DNA of 6,664 bases. Origin: an uncultured Ruminococcus sp. (GTDB lineage Bacteria; Bacillota; Clostridia; Oscillospirales; CAG-272). Location: positions 1-6,664 of the forward strand of contig CACXBN010000226.1 in NCBI GenBank assembly GCA_902765885.1, in the 5' to 3' direction. Each line of letters begins with the position of its first letter. Within the stretch, counting starts at the first letter, position 1. A program made the position numbers and the translations under genes. The notes beneath the pieces were generated by a model. It was given only the letters and a program-made list of their open reading frames with translations, was not told where the DNA came from and did no database searches. This document shows, piece by piece, positions 1 to 6,200 of the stretch.

Positions 1-1
1 A

Positions 2-655
2 ATAAAAGACGGATACGACGAGATAATCGTATTCACACTTTCTTCTGCTCTCGGCGGCACATATAATCTCATAAGTCTCCTTGCAAAGGAATACGAATCA
101 AAGATCAAGATCACCGTCATCGACACCAAGATCACCTGCTTCGGAGAAGGTCTGCTTGCAATCAAGGCTGCCGAATTTGCAGCTCAGGGAATGTCATCTG
201 AGATGATACTCAAAGAGATCAGATGGATGATGAAGTATCAGCAGTTCATCGGAGTGGACGGAAAACTGGACTACCTCATATATAACGGAAGACTCAAAGG
301 CGGTAAGGCATTCATGGGCCAGATGCTCAATATATGCCCTGTCGTCCACTTCTCCAAAGAGGGAGAAATCGTTGCACTTGAGAGCGTAAGGACCCAGAAA
401 AAAGCCCTGGCCAGAACATGTGAGATCTTAAAGGGTCTGATCGGCGACCGCTCTCCGGAGGATTACCTTCTGTGGCACGTATACACAGGTCCTTCGCTCC
501 TCGAAACACTTAAAACGATCGAACCCAAATATGATATAAAGACAAATCACGAGGCTGTTATCATGTCACCCGTGAGCGGATGCCATAACGGACCGTGGCT
601 GGCAGGATACGGACTCGCGTTCCTCCGCCGTCCGGATGAGGCTCTGGAGGACTGA
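2..655 (+). CDS. DegV family fatty-acid-binding protein (FakB-like), 5' end outside window
   Basis: The reading frame is open from base 2, so the N-terminus lies upstream; 217 residues are visible of a family that is usually about 280-290. The visible part starts near the ligand-binding segment: residues 12-22 of the fragment read TLSSALGGTYN, matching the family's S-S-x-x-S-G-T-Y motif, whose serine binds the fatty-acid carboxylate in FakB proteins, although here the Ser before G-T-Y is Gly. The C-terminal domain follows with YLIYNGRLKGGKA, equivalent to the usual Y-L-x-K-G-G-R-I, and then GQMLNICPVVHF and VRTQKKAL. Known family members hand a bound fatty acid to a FakA-type kinase that makes acyl-phosphate; no FakA is in the window. 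The stop codon lies 2 nt before the next start and the end of this gene (GGAGG at 646-650) supplies its ribosome binding site, so the two are probably co-transcribed. Family call is firm; substrate is inferred. Confidence 0.9.
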   Translation: MKDGYDEIIVFTLSSALGGTYNLISLLAKEYESKIKITVIDTKITCFGEGLLAIKAAEFAAQGMSSEMILKEIRWMMKYQQFIGVDGKLDYLIYNGRLKGGKAFMGQMLNICPVVHFSKEGEIVALESVRTQKKALARTCEILKGLIGDRSPEDYLLWHVYTGPSLLETLKTIEPKYDIKTNHEAVIMSPVSGCHNGPWLAGYGLAFLRRPDEALED

Positions 656-657
656 TC

Positions 658-1776
658 ATGATCACGATACGAGAAGTCAAAACCCCGAAAGACATAAAGA
701 AATTCATAGAATTCCCGCTTGAGCTTTACAAAGACTGCCCGTATTTTGTGCCGCCGCTTTACGGCGACGAGAAAAAACTTCTTTCATCCCCCAGAGAAAA
801 CGAATACTCCGAATCCGTCTTCTATCTTGCCGAAAAAGACGGCAAAACAGTCGGAAGGATACACGCTCTTGTTCAGAAACAGTACAACAGGCTCCATTCA
901 TGCTCACAGGTCCGATTTACAAGGTTCGACAGCATAGATGACAAGGAAGTTGCGGGAAAACTGTTTGAGGCTGCGGAAAAATGGGGAAAGGCGCGCGGAA
1001 TGAACGAGATATGCGGTCCGCTCGGATTCAACGATCTCGAACGAGAGGGCCTGCTGATCGAAGGGTTCAATGAAAACTCCACATTTGAAGAGCAGTATAA
1101 TTATGAATATTATGCCGCGCTTGTGGAATCATACGGCTTTGAGAAAGACACCGACTGGCTCGAGCACGAGCTGAGAAAGCCCGAAAAAAAGAATGAGATG
1201 CTGTCGAGGGTCGCTCAGAGAACACTTGAGCTGAACAAACTTCATGTTGCTTCCACAGACCTGCCGAAGAAGAAATACATTGAAAAATACAGAGACGGCT
1301 TTTTTGACTGTCTCGATGTGTGTTACAGTAAACTTTACGGCACGGTTCCGCTCACAAGAGAAGCCCAGGATGAGATCATAAGCCAGTTCCTTCTCATAGT
1401 AAACAAGGAATTTGCAATGTTCATTTGCGATGAAAATGACAATGTCGTCGCATTTGGAATCTGCTTCCCGGGAATTGCCGATGCTCTTAAAAAAAGCGGA
1501 GGCAGGCTTACACCCGCCGCACTCGTCCGTGTTCTGAAAGCAGTGAAAAATCCCTCGGTTATCGATCTCGGCCTTGTCGGCGTGAGACCCGAATATCAAA
1601 ACACCGGGATTAACGCAGTAATACTCGAAGGACTTCTCAGCATGCTTGAATCAGGCAATGTCGAAAAGTGCGAGACGAATCTTAATCTTGAAGACAATAC
1701 GGCTGTTCTGTCACAGTGGAAATATTTCTCGACAAGACAGCACAAGCGCAGACGTGCATATACAAAGAAAATATAG
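658..1776 (+). CDS. YghO-like GNAT-fold N-acyltransferase
   Basis: A 372-residue protein resembling the YghO group of acyl-CoA/ACP N-acyltransferase-fold proteins (about 370-390 residues). Residues 19-35 (FPLELYKDCPYFVPPLY) and 54-71 (VFYLAEKDGKTVGRIHAL) match the conserved opening of this group: a proline-rich 'FP..LY...P.FVPP' stretch followed by a beta-hairpin with G-R-I. Residues 120-127 (GPLGFNDL) are a second conserved patch. The C-terminal half carries the GNAT acyl-donor loop in degenerate form at 307-320 (VGVRPEYQNTGINA) and the closing ETNLNLEDNTAV at 339-350. ATG at 658 follows GGAGG with 7-nt spacing. The acceptor is unknown. The ACP gene directly downstream suggests the acyl donor is acyl-ACP rather than acetyl-CoA. 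From memory, and not checked, bacterial ceramide synthase belongs to a related group, but no serine palmitoyltransferase is visible here. No membrane segment or signal peptide is seen. Confidence 0.75.
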   Translation: MITIREVKTPKDIKKFIEFPLELYKDCPYFVPPLYGDEKKLLSSPRENEYSESVFYLAEKDGKTVGRIHALVQKQYNRLHSCSQVRFTRFDSIDDKEVAGKLFEAAEKWGKARGMNEICGPLGFNDLEREGLLIEGFNENSTFEEQYNYEYYAALVESYGFEKDTDWLEHELRKPEKKNEMLSRVAQRTLELNKLHVASTDLPKKKYIEKYRDGFFDCLDVCYSKLYGTVPLTREAQDEIISQFLLIVNKEFAMFICDENDNVVAFGICFPGIADALKKSGGRLTPAALVRVLKAVKNPSVIDLGLVGVRPEYQNTGINAVILEGLLSMLESGNVEKCETNLNLEDNTAVLSQWKYFSTRQHKRRRAYTKKI

Positions 1777-1790
1777 CCGGAGGAACGGAA

Positions 1791-2015
1791 ATGCTTGAAA
1801 AATTAAAGGAACTGCTGTCCAAAGTCGTACCTGATGTGGATATGGCAAATGTGAATGAAGACACACGCCTCAGTGAAGACCTTGGATTTGACTCGCTTGC
1901 TCTCCTGATGCTGTCGATGGAAATAGAAGACGCATTCAAATTCAAATTCACCGAATTCGTCAGATTTGAAACAGTCGGAGACGTCTGCAGATACCTGGAG
2001 GAAAAAATCAAATAA
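1791..2015 (+). CDS. Acyl carrier protein (stand-alone, probably specialised)
   Basis: A 74-residue acidic protein with the acyl carrier fold. The 4'-phosphopantetheine attachment motif is at residues 30-36 (DLGFDSL), with Ser35 as the modified residue; helix I (2-13), the long loop with the conserved D-T-x-L (24-27), helix II starting at Ser35 and the C-terminal helix (YLEEKIK) are all recognisable. The chosen ATG at 1791 follows GGAGG (1779-1783) by 7 nt; an earlier in-frame ATG at 1716 lies inside the upstream gene and has no ribosome binding site. Helix II reads LALLMLSMEIEDAF, unlike the typical fatty-acid-synthase ACP (A-D-S-L-D-x-V-E-L), and no fatty-acid-synthase genes flank it. This suggests a dedicated carrier for the neighbouring acyltransferase rather than the housekeeping AcpP. 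It would need a phosphopantetheinyl transferase encoded elsewhere. Confidence 0.93.
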   Translation: MLEKLKELLSKVVPDVDMANVNEDTRLSEDLGFDSLALLMLSMEIEDAFKFKFTEFVRFETVGDVCRYLEEKIK

Positions 2016-2042
2016 ATCAGGCTGCTCTGCAGTCGGGTTTTC

Positions 2043-2048
2043 AGGAGA
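2043..2048 (+). promoter_or_regulatory. Ribosome binding site fixing a TTG start
   Basis: AGGAGA lies 7 nt upstream of an in-frame TTG at 2056-2058. The first in-frame ATG (1966) lies inside the ACP gene, overlaps it by 50 nt and has no purine-rich site in front of it; the next in-frame ATG (2146) is already past the first membrane helix and its conserved Arg. The TTG is therefore the best start for the transporter. Confidence 0.8.
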
Positions 2049-2055
2049 TAAAAAG

Positions 2056-3390
2056 TTGACAACACCTGAAGCTGCACAGACACTGCGCAGCAATGCTAAA
2101 AAGATTACGTTAGCTTGCACTCTCGTTTATTTTGCAAGCTATATAATGAGAATAAATTTTGCGGTGATGATCGCAAAGATATGCTCCGACATGTCCCTTG
2201 AAAAAAGCGAGCTGTCGATCGTGCTCACCGCGCTCACGATTGCATACGGGACCGGTCAGATAATAAGCGGGATACTCGGAGACAAATTCAAGCCGGCAGT
2301 AATGCTCTCGGTAGGACTTGCACTCGCGGCAGCCTGCAACATTGCCATGTTTTTCGCGAAAGACATTCCGTATATGGTAACCGTATGGTGCATAAACGGA
2401 TTTGCACATTCCATGCTGTGGCCTCCGATAGTCAGAATATTCTCGACATATCTGAATGATTACGAATACAGCTACGCGTCCGTAAGAGTATCCTGGGGAT
2501 CATCAGTGGCAACGGTGCTTCTGTACCTTATCTGTCCTCTCCTCATAGGTCCCGGGCTCGATCTGGGCTGGAACACTGTTATGCTCATATGTGCGGGAGT
2601 GGGAATCGCGGTGCTGGCGTTCTGGATAAGGATCAGTCCCAGAATACTCGTCAATCCCATAGTCAAAACAGAAGACAAAAACTCGGGAAAGAAATCCATA
2701 CACAAAAAACTCCCTGCATATGTATTCGTTGCAGTAGTGTTCATTATGCTCGGCATTATCTTTCAGGGAGCTCTCCGCGACGGAGTTACGAACTGGATAC
2801 CGTCGTTTTTAAGTGAAACATTCGGAATATCCGAGGAACGAGCCATCGTTTCGACGGTCATACTTGCAATTTTCAGTATTTTCAGTTTCTGGATATTCGG
2901 TTTTGTACAGAGAATGCTTTTCAAAAACGAAGTAATGTGCGCTTCAGTCATATTTGCCCTTTCAACTGTCCTTGCTACGGTCCTGTATTTCATCAACACA
3001 CTGACCGAAGGATCGATGGCAGTCTCCCTCATACTCATGTCGCTGATCGTGGCATGCATGCACGGAGTCAATCTCATGCTGATCGGAATAGTGCCGAAAA
3101 GGTTCGTAAAAAGCGGCAAAGTCTCGACGTATTCGGGCATTCTAAATGCATGCACGTACATAGGCGCGGCTATATCAACATATGTTTTCGCTCTGTTTGC
3201 TGAAAAAAGAGGCTGGGATTTCACCATCTTCACATGGATAATCGTCTCGGCTCTCGGGCTTGTCTCATGTCTGGTTGCGGTTCGCATATGGAAGAGATTC
3301 GTAAAGGAATACGCCGAAGCTCCCGAATCCCCTGATGACGGGACAGACCAGGAAACAGAAAGCGCAGACGACGTAGACTCAATCGAATAA
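2056..3390 (+). CDS. MFS transporter, organophosphate:phosphate antiporter (GlpT/UhpT-like) type
   Basis: A 444-residue integral membrane protein with about 12 predicted helices, starting at TTG. It carries the two arginines that bind phosphate in GlpT-type antiporters: Arg32 in helix 1 (YIMRINF, like GlpT's YLVRKNF) and Arg241 in helix 7 (LRDGVTNWIPSFL, like GlpT's LRYGILDWSPTYL). The helix 4 signature N-G-x-x-x-x-x-x-W-P-P-x-x-R is at 114-127 and a degenerate MFS motif A at 75-79 (GDKFK). A basic cytoplasmic loop at about 192-218 separates the two halves. The last 25 or so residues form an acidic hydrophilic tail. Family members exchange phosphate for glycerol-3-phosphate, hexose phosphates or phosphonates; which one is carried here cannot be read from the sequence. 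Its place after an acyltransferase and an ACP suggests a lipid-related anionic substrate, but this is inference. It is the last gene before a strong terminator. Confidence 0.82.
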   Translation: MTTPEAAQTLRSNAKKITLACTLVYFASYIMRINFAVMIAKICSDMSLEKSELSIVLTALTIAYGTGQIISGILGDKFKPAVMLSVGLALAAACNIAMFFAKDIPYMVTVWCINGFAHSMLWPPIVRIFSTYLNDYEYSYASVRVSWGSSVATVLLYLICPLLIGPGLDLGWNTVMLICAGVGIAVLAFWIRISPRILVNPIVKTEDKNSGKKSIHKKLPAYVFVAVVFIMLGIIFQGALRDGVTNWIPSFLSETFGISEERAIVSTVILAIFSIFSFWIFGFVQRMLFKNEVMCASVIFALSTVLATVLYFINTLTEGSMAVSLILMSLIVACMHGVNLMLIGIVPKRFVKSGKVSTYSGILNACTYIGAAISTYVFALFAEKRGWDFTIFTWIIVSALGLVSCLVAVRIWKRFVKEYAEAPESPDDGTDQETESADDVDSIE

Positions 3391-3404
3391 TATCACTAAT
3401 GTAA

Positions 3405-3464
3405 AAATGCTGTGAAAGAACGGCGCGGTAATTTGCCCGTTTTCTTTCACAGCATTCTGTTTTT
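3405..3464. terminator. Strong intrinsic terminator, probably bidirectional
   Basis: Left arm 3406-3423 (AATGCTGTGAAAGAACGG) pairs with right arm 3437-3456 over 18 base pairs, with only a 2-nt TT bulge, around a loop of about 13 nt. On the + strand the hairpin is followed by CTGTTTTT; on the - strand by TTTTTAC. It lies 14 nt after the transporter stop and 104 nt beyond the cysK stop, so it can serve both convergent units. The remaining gap 3465-3568 holds nothing else I recognise. Confidence 0.88.
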
Positions 3465-3568
3465 AATCTCGTTAGGTTTCATTCTTATGCCGCACATGGT
3501 TCAGCCGATTGATTTCGGTATCTGCGGTTCTGTGCGCGCAATGACAGTATTTGCTATTTTCGGTTCTC

Positions 3569-4501
3569 CTAGTCGGCGAACAGCGGAGTGGAGAGATATC
3601 TGTCTCCCGTATCGGGAAGGAGAACAACGATGGTCTTTCCGGCATTTTCTTCCCTTTTCGCAAGTTCTACCGCAGCATGTACCGCAGCGCCGGACGATAT
3701 GCCGACAAGCACGCCTTCGCTCTTTCCTATTTCTTTGCCGGTTTCAAATGCAGATTCATTGGAAACCGTGATGATTTCATCATAAATCTTCGTATTGAGC
3801 ACTTCAGGCACGAATCCTGCCCCAATGCCCTGAATTTTATGAGCCCCTGCTATTCCTGTAGAAAGGACTGCCGATGAAGCGGGCTCAACCGCAACTACCT
3901 TTACATCCGGTTTCACGGACTTAAGATACTCTCCTACTCCGGTCAAAGTTCCGCCTGTTCCCACCCCGGCTACGAAAATATCCACCTTTCCGTCCGTATC
4001 TTCAAATATTTCAGGACCCGTCGTTTCCCTGTGGATCTTTGGATTTGCCGGATTCACAAACTGTCCCGGGATAAAGCTGTTCGGTATTTCACGGGCAAGC
4101 TCTTCTGCTTTCGCTATTGCGCCCTTCATTCCTTTGGATCCTTCCGTAAGGACAAGCTCCGCTCCGTATGCTTTCATGATCTGCCGTCTTTCCACTGACA
4201 TCGTTTCGGGCATAACGATAATGATGCGGTATCCGCGTGCTGCGGCAACCGAGGCGAGCCCTATTCCCGTATTTCCGCTTGTTGGTTCGATTATGACCGA
4301 GTCCTGATTTAAAATACCCTTTGCCTCAGCATCGTCTATCATGGATTTTGCGATCCTGTCTTTTACCGACCCTGCGGGATTGAAATACTCCAGCTTTGCC
4401 AGAACTTTGGCTTTCAGATCGTGTTTTTTCTCTATGTGTCTGAGTTCAAGAAGCGGTGTGCCGCCTATAAGCTGATCGGCTGATGTGTAGATTTTAGACA
4501 T
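3569..4501 (-). CDS. cysK: Cysteine synthase A (O-acetylserine sulfhydrylase)
   Basis: A 310-residue PLP enzyme of exactly the usual length that makes L-cysteine from O-acetylserine and sulfide in the cytoplasm. The PLP-binding Lys47 sits in NPAGSVKDR (41-49); the substrate loop TSGNTG is at 74-79, the PLP-phosphate loop GTGGT at 181-185, and the cofactor-ring segment GISSG at 267-271. ETMSVERRQIMKAYGAELVLT (start about 99) and PDTGDRYLST (296-305) are typical of CysK rather than CysM. The start at 4501 is chosen because GAGGA (4509-4513) lies 7 nt upstream and MSKIY begins at the family's normal N-terminus; the in-frame ATG at 4561 would add 20 unconserved residues and lies in the promoter. 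It is a single-gene unit, convergent with the left operon and divergent from the DUF1538 gene. The short leader leaves no room for a T-box or S-box riboswitch, so control is likely at the promoter. Confidence 0.97.
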   Translation of the reverse strand: MSKIYTSADQLIGGTPLLELRHIEKKHDLKAKVLAKLEYFNPAGSVKDRIAKSMIDDAEAKGILNQDSVIIEPTSGNTGIGLASVAAARGYRIIIVMPETMSVERRQIMKAYGAELVLTEGSKGMKGAIAKAEELAREIPNSFIPGQFVNPANPKIHRETTGPEIFEDTDGKVDIFVAGVGTGGTLTGVGEYLKSVKPDVKVVAVEPASSAVLSTGIAGAHKIQGIGAGFVPEVLNTKIYDEIITVSNESAFETGKEIGKSEGVLVGISSGAAVHAAVELAKREENAGKTIVVLLPDTGDRYLSTPLFAD

Positions 4502-4551
4502 TTTTGTATCCTCACTTTTAATGTTTGTGTTTGTTTTTGAATGATGCATGA

Positions 4552-4580
4552 ATTTTATCATTTAATTCCTACTTTGTCAA
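4552..4580 (-). promoter_or_regulatory. cysK promoter, sigma-A type with extended -10
   Basis: Read on the - strand: TTGACA at 4580-4575 (perfect -35), 17-bp spacer, TAAAAT at 4557-4552 (5 of 6 to the -10 consensus) preceded by TGA, an extended -10. Transcription should begin near 4545, giving a C/A-rich, apparently unstructured leader of about 44 nt. Such a strong core promoter implies that a repressor is needed if the gene is regulated. Confidence 0.85.
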
Positions 4581-4588
4581 TAGGTTTA
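4563..4588 (-). promoter_or_regulatory. Candidate operator over the cysK -35 (imperfect inverted repeat)
   Basis: On the - strand TAAACCTA and TAGGAATTA flank 9 nt that contain most of the -35 hexamer; the arms are inverted repeats apart from one inserted base and one mismatch. The GGAATTA half resembles the conserved end of the CymR (Rrf2-family) site that controls cysteine genes in Bacillus, and the outer TAA-A-x-C also fits as I remember that consensus, but the spacing is about 2 nt different. The position would block RNA polymerase. The repeat is visible; the regulator is inferred. Confidence 0.45.
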
Positions 4589-4608
4589 CAGTATTTTATT
4601 TTTTCATG

Positions 4609-4627
4609 CACAAAAAATTTTTTTGTG
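4609..4627. repeat. 19-bp perfect palindrome (CAC-A6-T7-GTG) at the DUF1538 promoter
   Basis: Arms CACAAAAAA (4609-4617) and TTTTTTGTG (4619-4627) are exact inverted complements around a single T at 4618. The element fills the place where a -35 box would sit and its last bases are the TG of the extended -10. It is too A/T-rich and too short-looped to be a terminator, and it precedes no T-run of its own. It is best read as a candidate operator or a bent A-tract that substitutes for the missing -35. Confidence 0.55.
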
Positions 4628-4634
4628 GTATAAT
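4626..4634 (+). promoter_or_regulatory. Extended -10 promoter of the DUF1538/P-II-like operon
   Basis: TGGTATAAT is a perfect extended -10 (TGn-TATAAT at 4629-4634). No good -35 is found at 16-18 bp: the candidate hexamers around 4605-4612 match TTGACA poorly. Transcription would start near 4641, leaving a leader of about 22 nt with AGGTGA (4654-4659) just before the ATG at 4663. Confidence 0.75.
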
Positions 4635-4662
4635 CTTAATCAAAGAATTTTTCAGGTGATTT

Positions 4663-6198
4663 ATGAAAAGAGCATTGTTAAGTAAACTCAGGGAGTCGCT
4701 GATCTCGGTTTTGCCGGTTTCGGTAATAATTCTGATTGTCGGCCTTACTCCACTGGCAAAACTTGAAACCCGGGAAATCATCGTGTTTCTGGTTTCATCA
4801 ATCTTTCTTATTCTCGGTATCAGCCTGTTCAATCTCGGAGCCGATCTTGCGATGACCCCGCTTGGCGAGCAGACGGGTACCGGACTGACAAAATCAAAAA
4901 AACTGGGACTTCTGTTTTCTATTTGTTTTGTAATGGGAGTCCTCATTACGATAGCCGAGCCTGACCTTTCGGTACTTGCCGAACAGGTAAGCGCAGTAAT
5001 CAACCCTACCCTCCTGATCGTTACCGTAGGAGCCGGAGTCGGACTGTTTCTGCTTATAGCAGTAATAAAGATCGTTTTCAAAAAGGATCTGACCTCTATT
5101 CTGATGTTCTTCTACATGGCGCTCTTCATCCTGGCTGCGCTTCTTTACGAAAGAGGACGGGCTTCGATGATGCCGCTCGCGTTTGATTCAGGCGGTGTCA
5201 CGACAGGCCCTATAACGGTTCCGTTCATAATGGCACTGGGTGTCGGTATCGCCCTGACAATGGGCGGACGCGAAGCAAGGGAAAACAGTTTCGGACTTGT
5301 CGCTCTCTGTTCGGTAGGTCCCATACTGGCCGTTCTTGTCCTCTCACTGACTTCAAGCGGGTCACTGACATATGAAGTTGTGGATTATTCTCTTGAGTCG
5401 GGATTTGACTACATTATGAGAATAATGGGCAGGACAGCCCTCGAAGTAGCGAGATCACTCGGGCTTATACTCTTGTTCCTTATATGTATGCAGAAAAAGA
5501 TACTGAAGTTCCCGATCAGAAAGATCATCAGGGTACTCATAGGTATGATCTACACATTCGTGGGACTTGTAATCTTCCTGACAGCAGTCAGTGTCGGATT
5601 CATGCCTGTAGGTTACAAGGTGGGCACCCTTCTTGCCCAGAACAATCCGGTTTATCTTGCAATATTTGCCTTTATCATAGGATGTACTGTAGTGCTGGCT
5701 GAGCCGGCGGTGCATGTCTTAAACAAACAAGTAGAAGATGTGACCGGCGGAACAGTCACAAAGCTTCAGATGATGATCTCCCTTGCAATCGGAGTAGGCA
5801 CATCAATTCTGCTTTCCGTAATCAGGATCATATTCGGATTCTCCCTGCTGTACTACCTCATACCTGGATATCTGATAGCTCTGGGCCTTTCATTCTTCGT
5901 TCCAAAGCTTTATACGGCCATAGCGTTTGATTCCGGCGGAGTTGCAAGCGGACCGCTTACATCCAGTTTCATCCTGCCCATGGCAATAGGGGCATGCGTG
6001 GCTCTTCAGGGTTCTGAATCGGTCATGAGCCTGGCATTCGGAGTGATTGCAATGGTGGCGATGACACCTCTTATCACGATCCAGGTTCTCGGTTTCAGGG
6101 CAATCTTCACATCGAGGATGAAATACAAGGCTGCCATGAAGAGAATCATATCCGCAGATGACGAACAGATCATCTATTTCAAGAAGAAGGAGAACTGA
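4663..6198 (+). CDS. DUF1538 family membrane protein, putative transporter of two homologous halves
   Basis: A 511-residue, very hydrophobic protein with many predicted membrane helices, which I recognise as DUF1538 from its repeated signatures. Each half has a glycine/proline helix (G52..P66-L-G68 and G301..P315-V-G317), an E-P-containing segment (EPDLSVLAEQV at 99-109; EPAVHVLNKQV at 347-357) and an identical core AFDSGGV (173-179; 421-427) followed by T/A-[TS]-G-P-[IL]-T. The offset is a constant 248-249 residues, showing an internal duplication. Charged E-P and D-S-G-G pairs inside hydrophobic surroundings, one set per half, suggest a substrate or ion path at a pseudo-twofold axis; this is inference. 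The hydrophilic end (about 484-511) is basic, then acidic, and probably cytoplasmic. The P-II-like gene 2 nt downstream is likely its regulator. The substrate is unknown; I know of no established function for the family. Confidence 0.85.
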   Translation: MKRALLSKLRESLISVLPVSVIILIVGLTPLAKLETREIIVFLVSSIFLILGISLFNLGADLAMTPLGEQTGTGLTKSKKLGLLFSICFVMGVLITIAEPDLSVLAEQVSAVINPTLLIVTVGAGVGLFLLIAVIKIVFKKDLTSILMFFYMALFILAALLYERGRASMMPLAFDSGGVTTGPITVPFIMALGVGIALTMGGREARENSFGLVALCSVGPILAVLVLSLTSSGSLTYEVVDYSLESGFDYIMRIMGRTALEVARSLGLILLFLICMQKKILKFPIRKIIRVLIGMIYTFVGLVIFLTAVSVGFMPVGYKVGTLLAQNNPVYLAIFAFIIGCTVVLAEPAVHVLNKQVEDVTGGTVTKLQMMISLAIGVGTSILLSVIRIIFGFSLLYYLIPGYLIALGLSFFVPKLYTAIAFDSGGVASGPLTSSFILPMAIGACVALQGSESVMSLAFGVIAMVAMTPLITIQVLGFRAIFTSRMKYKAAMKRIISADDEQIIYFKKKEN

Positions 6199-6200
6199 CA

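Noticed and set aside
1129..1599. A 156-codon open frame on the - strand.
   Set aside because: It lies entirely inside the well-supported YghO-like gene on the other strand, has no recognisable family or ribosome binding site, and reads as an antisense shadow.
1716..1790. A 25-residue N-terminal extension of the acyl carrier protein from an upstream ATG.
   Set aside because: It overlaps the upstream coding sequence, has no ribosome binding site, and the ATG at 1791 has an excellent one and gives a normal-length ACP.
2763..3287. A 174-codon open frame on the - strand.
   Set aside because: It is fully antisense to the transporter gene and has a composition expected from a reversed membrane-protein sequence.
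3412..3771. A + strand open frame of 119 codons from a GTG, with a hydrophobic first third.
   Set aside because: It begins inside the terminator stem, has no ribosome binding site, and its second half is antisense to cysK with no protein-like features. A decayed membrane-protein remnant in the first 50 codons cannot be excluded but is unsupported.
4502..4545. A riboswitch or T-box leader in front of cysK.
   Set aside because: The leader predicted from the promoter is only about 44 nt, C/A-rich and without stems, so there is no room for a known riboswitch.
4545..4610. An 8-bp inverted repeat TGCATGAA (4545-4552) / TTCATGCA (4603-4610) in the divergent promoter region.
   Set aside because: The arms are 50 nt apart and an 8-bp match in 161 bp can easily occur by chance; it is not in phase with either candidate operator.
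4596..5081. A 161-codon - strand open frame reaching into the divergent promoter region.
   Set aside because: It is antisense to the DUF1538 gene, Ser/Thr/Arg-rich with no motif, and would run through the promoters.
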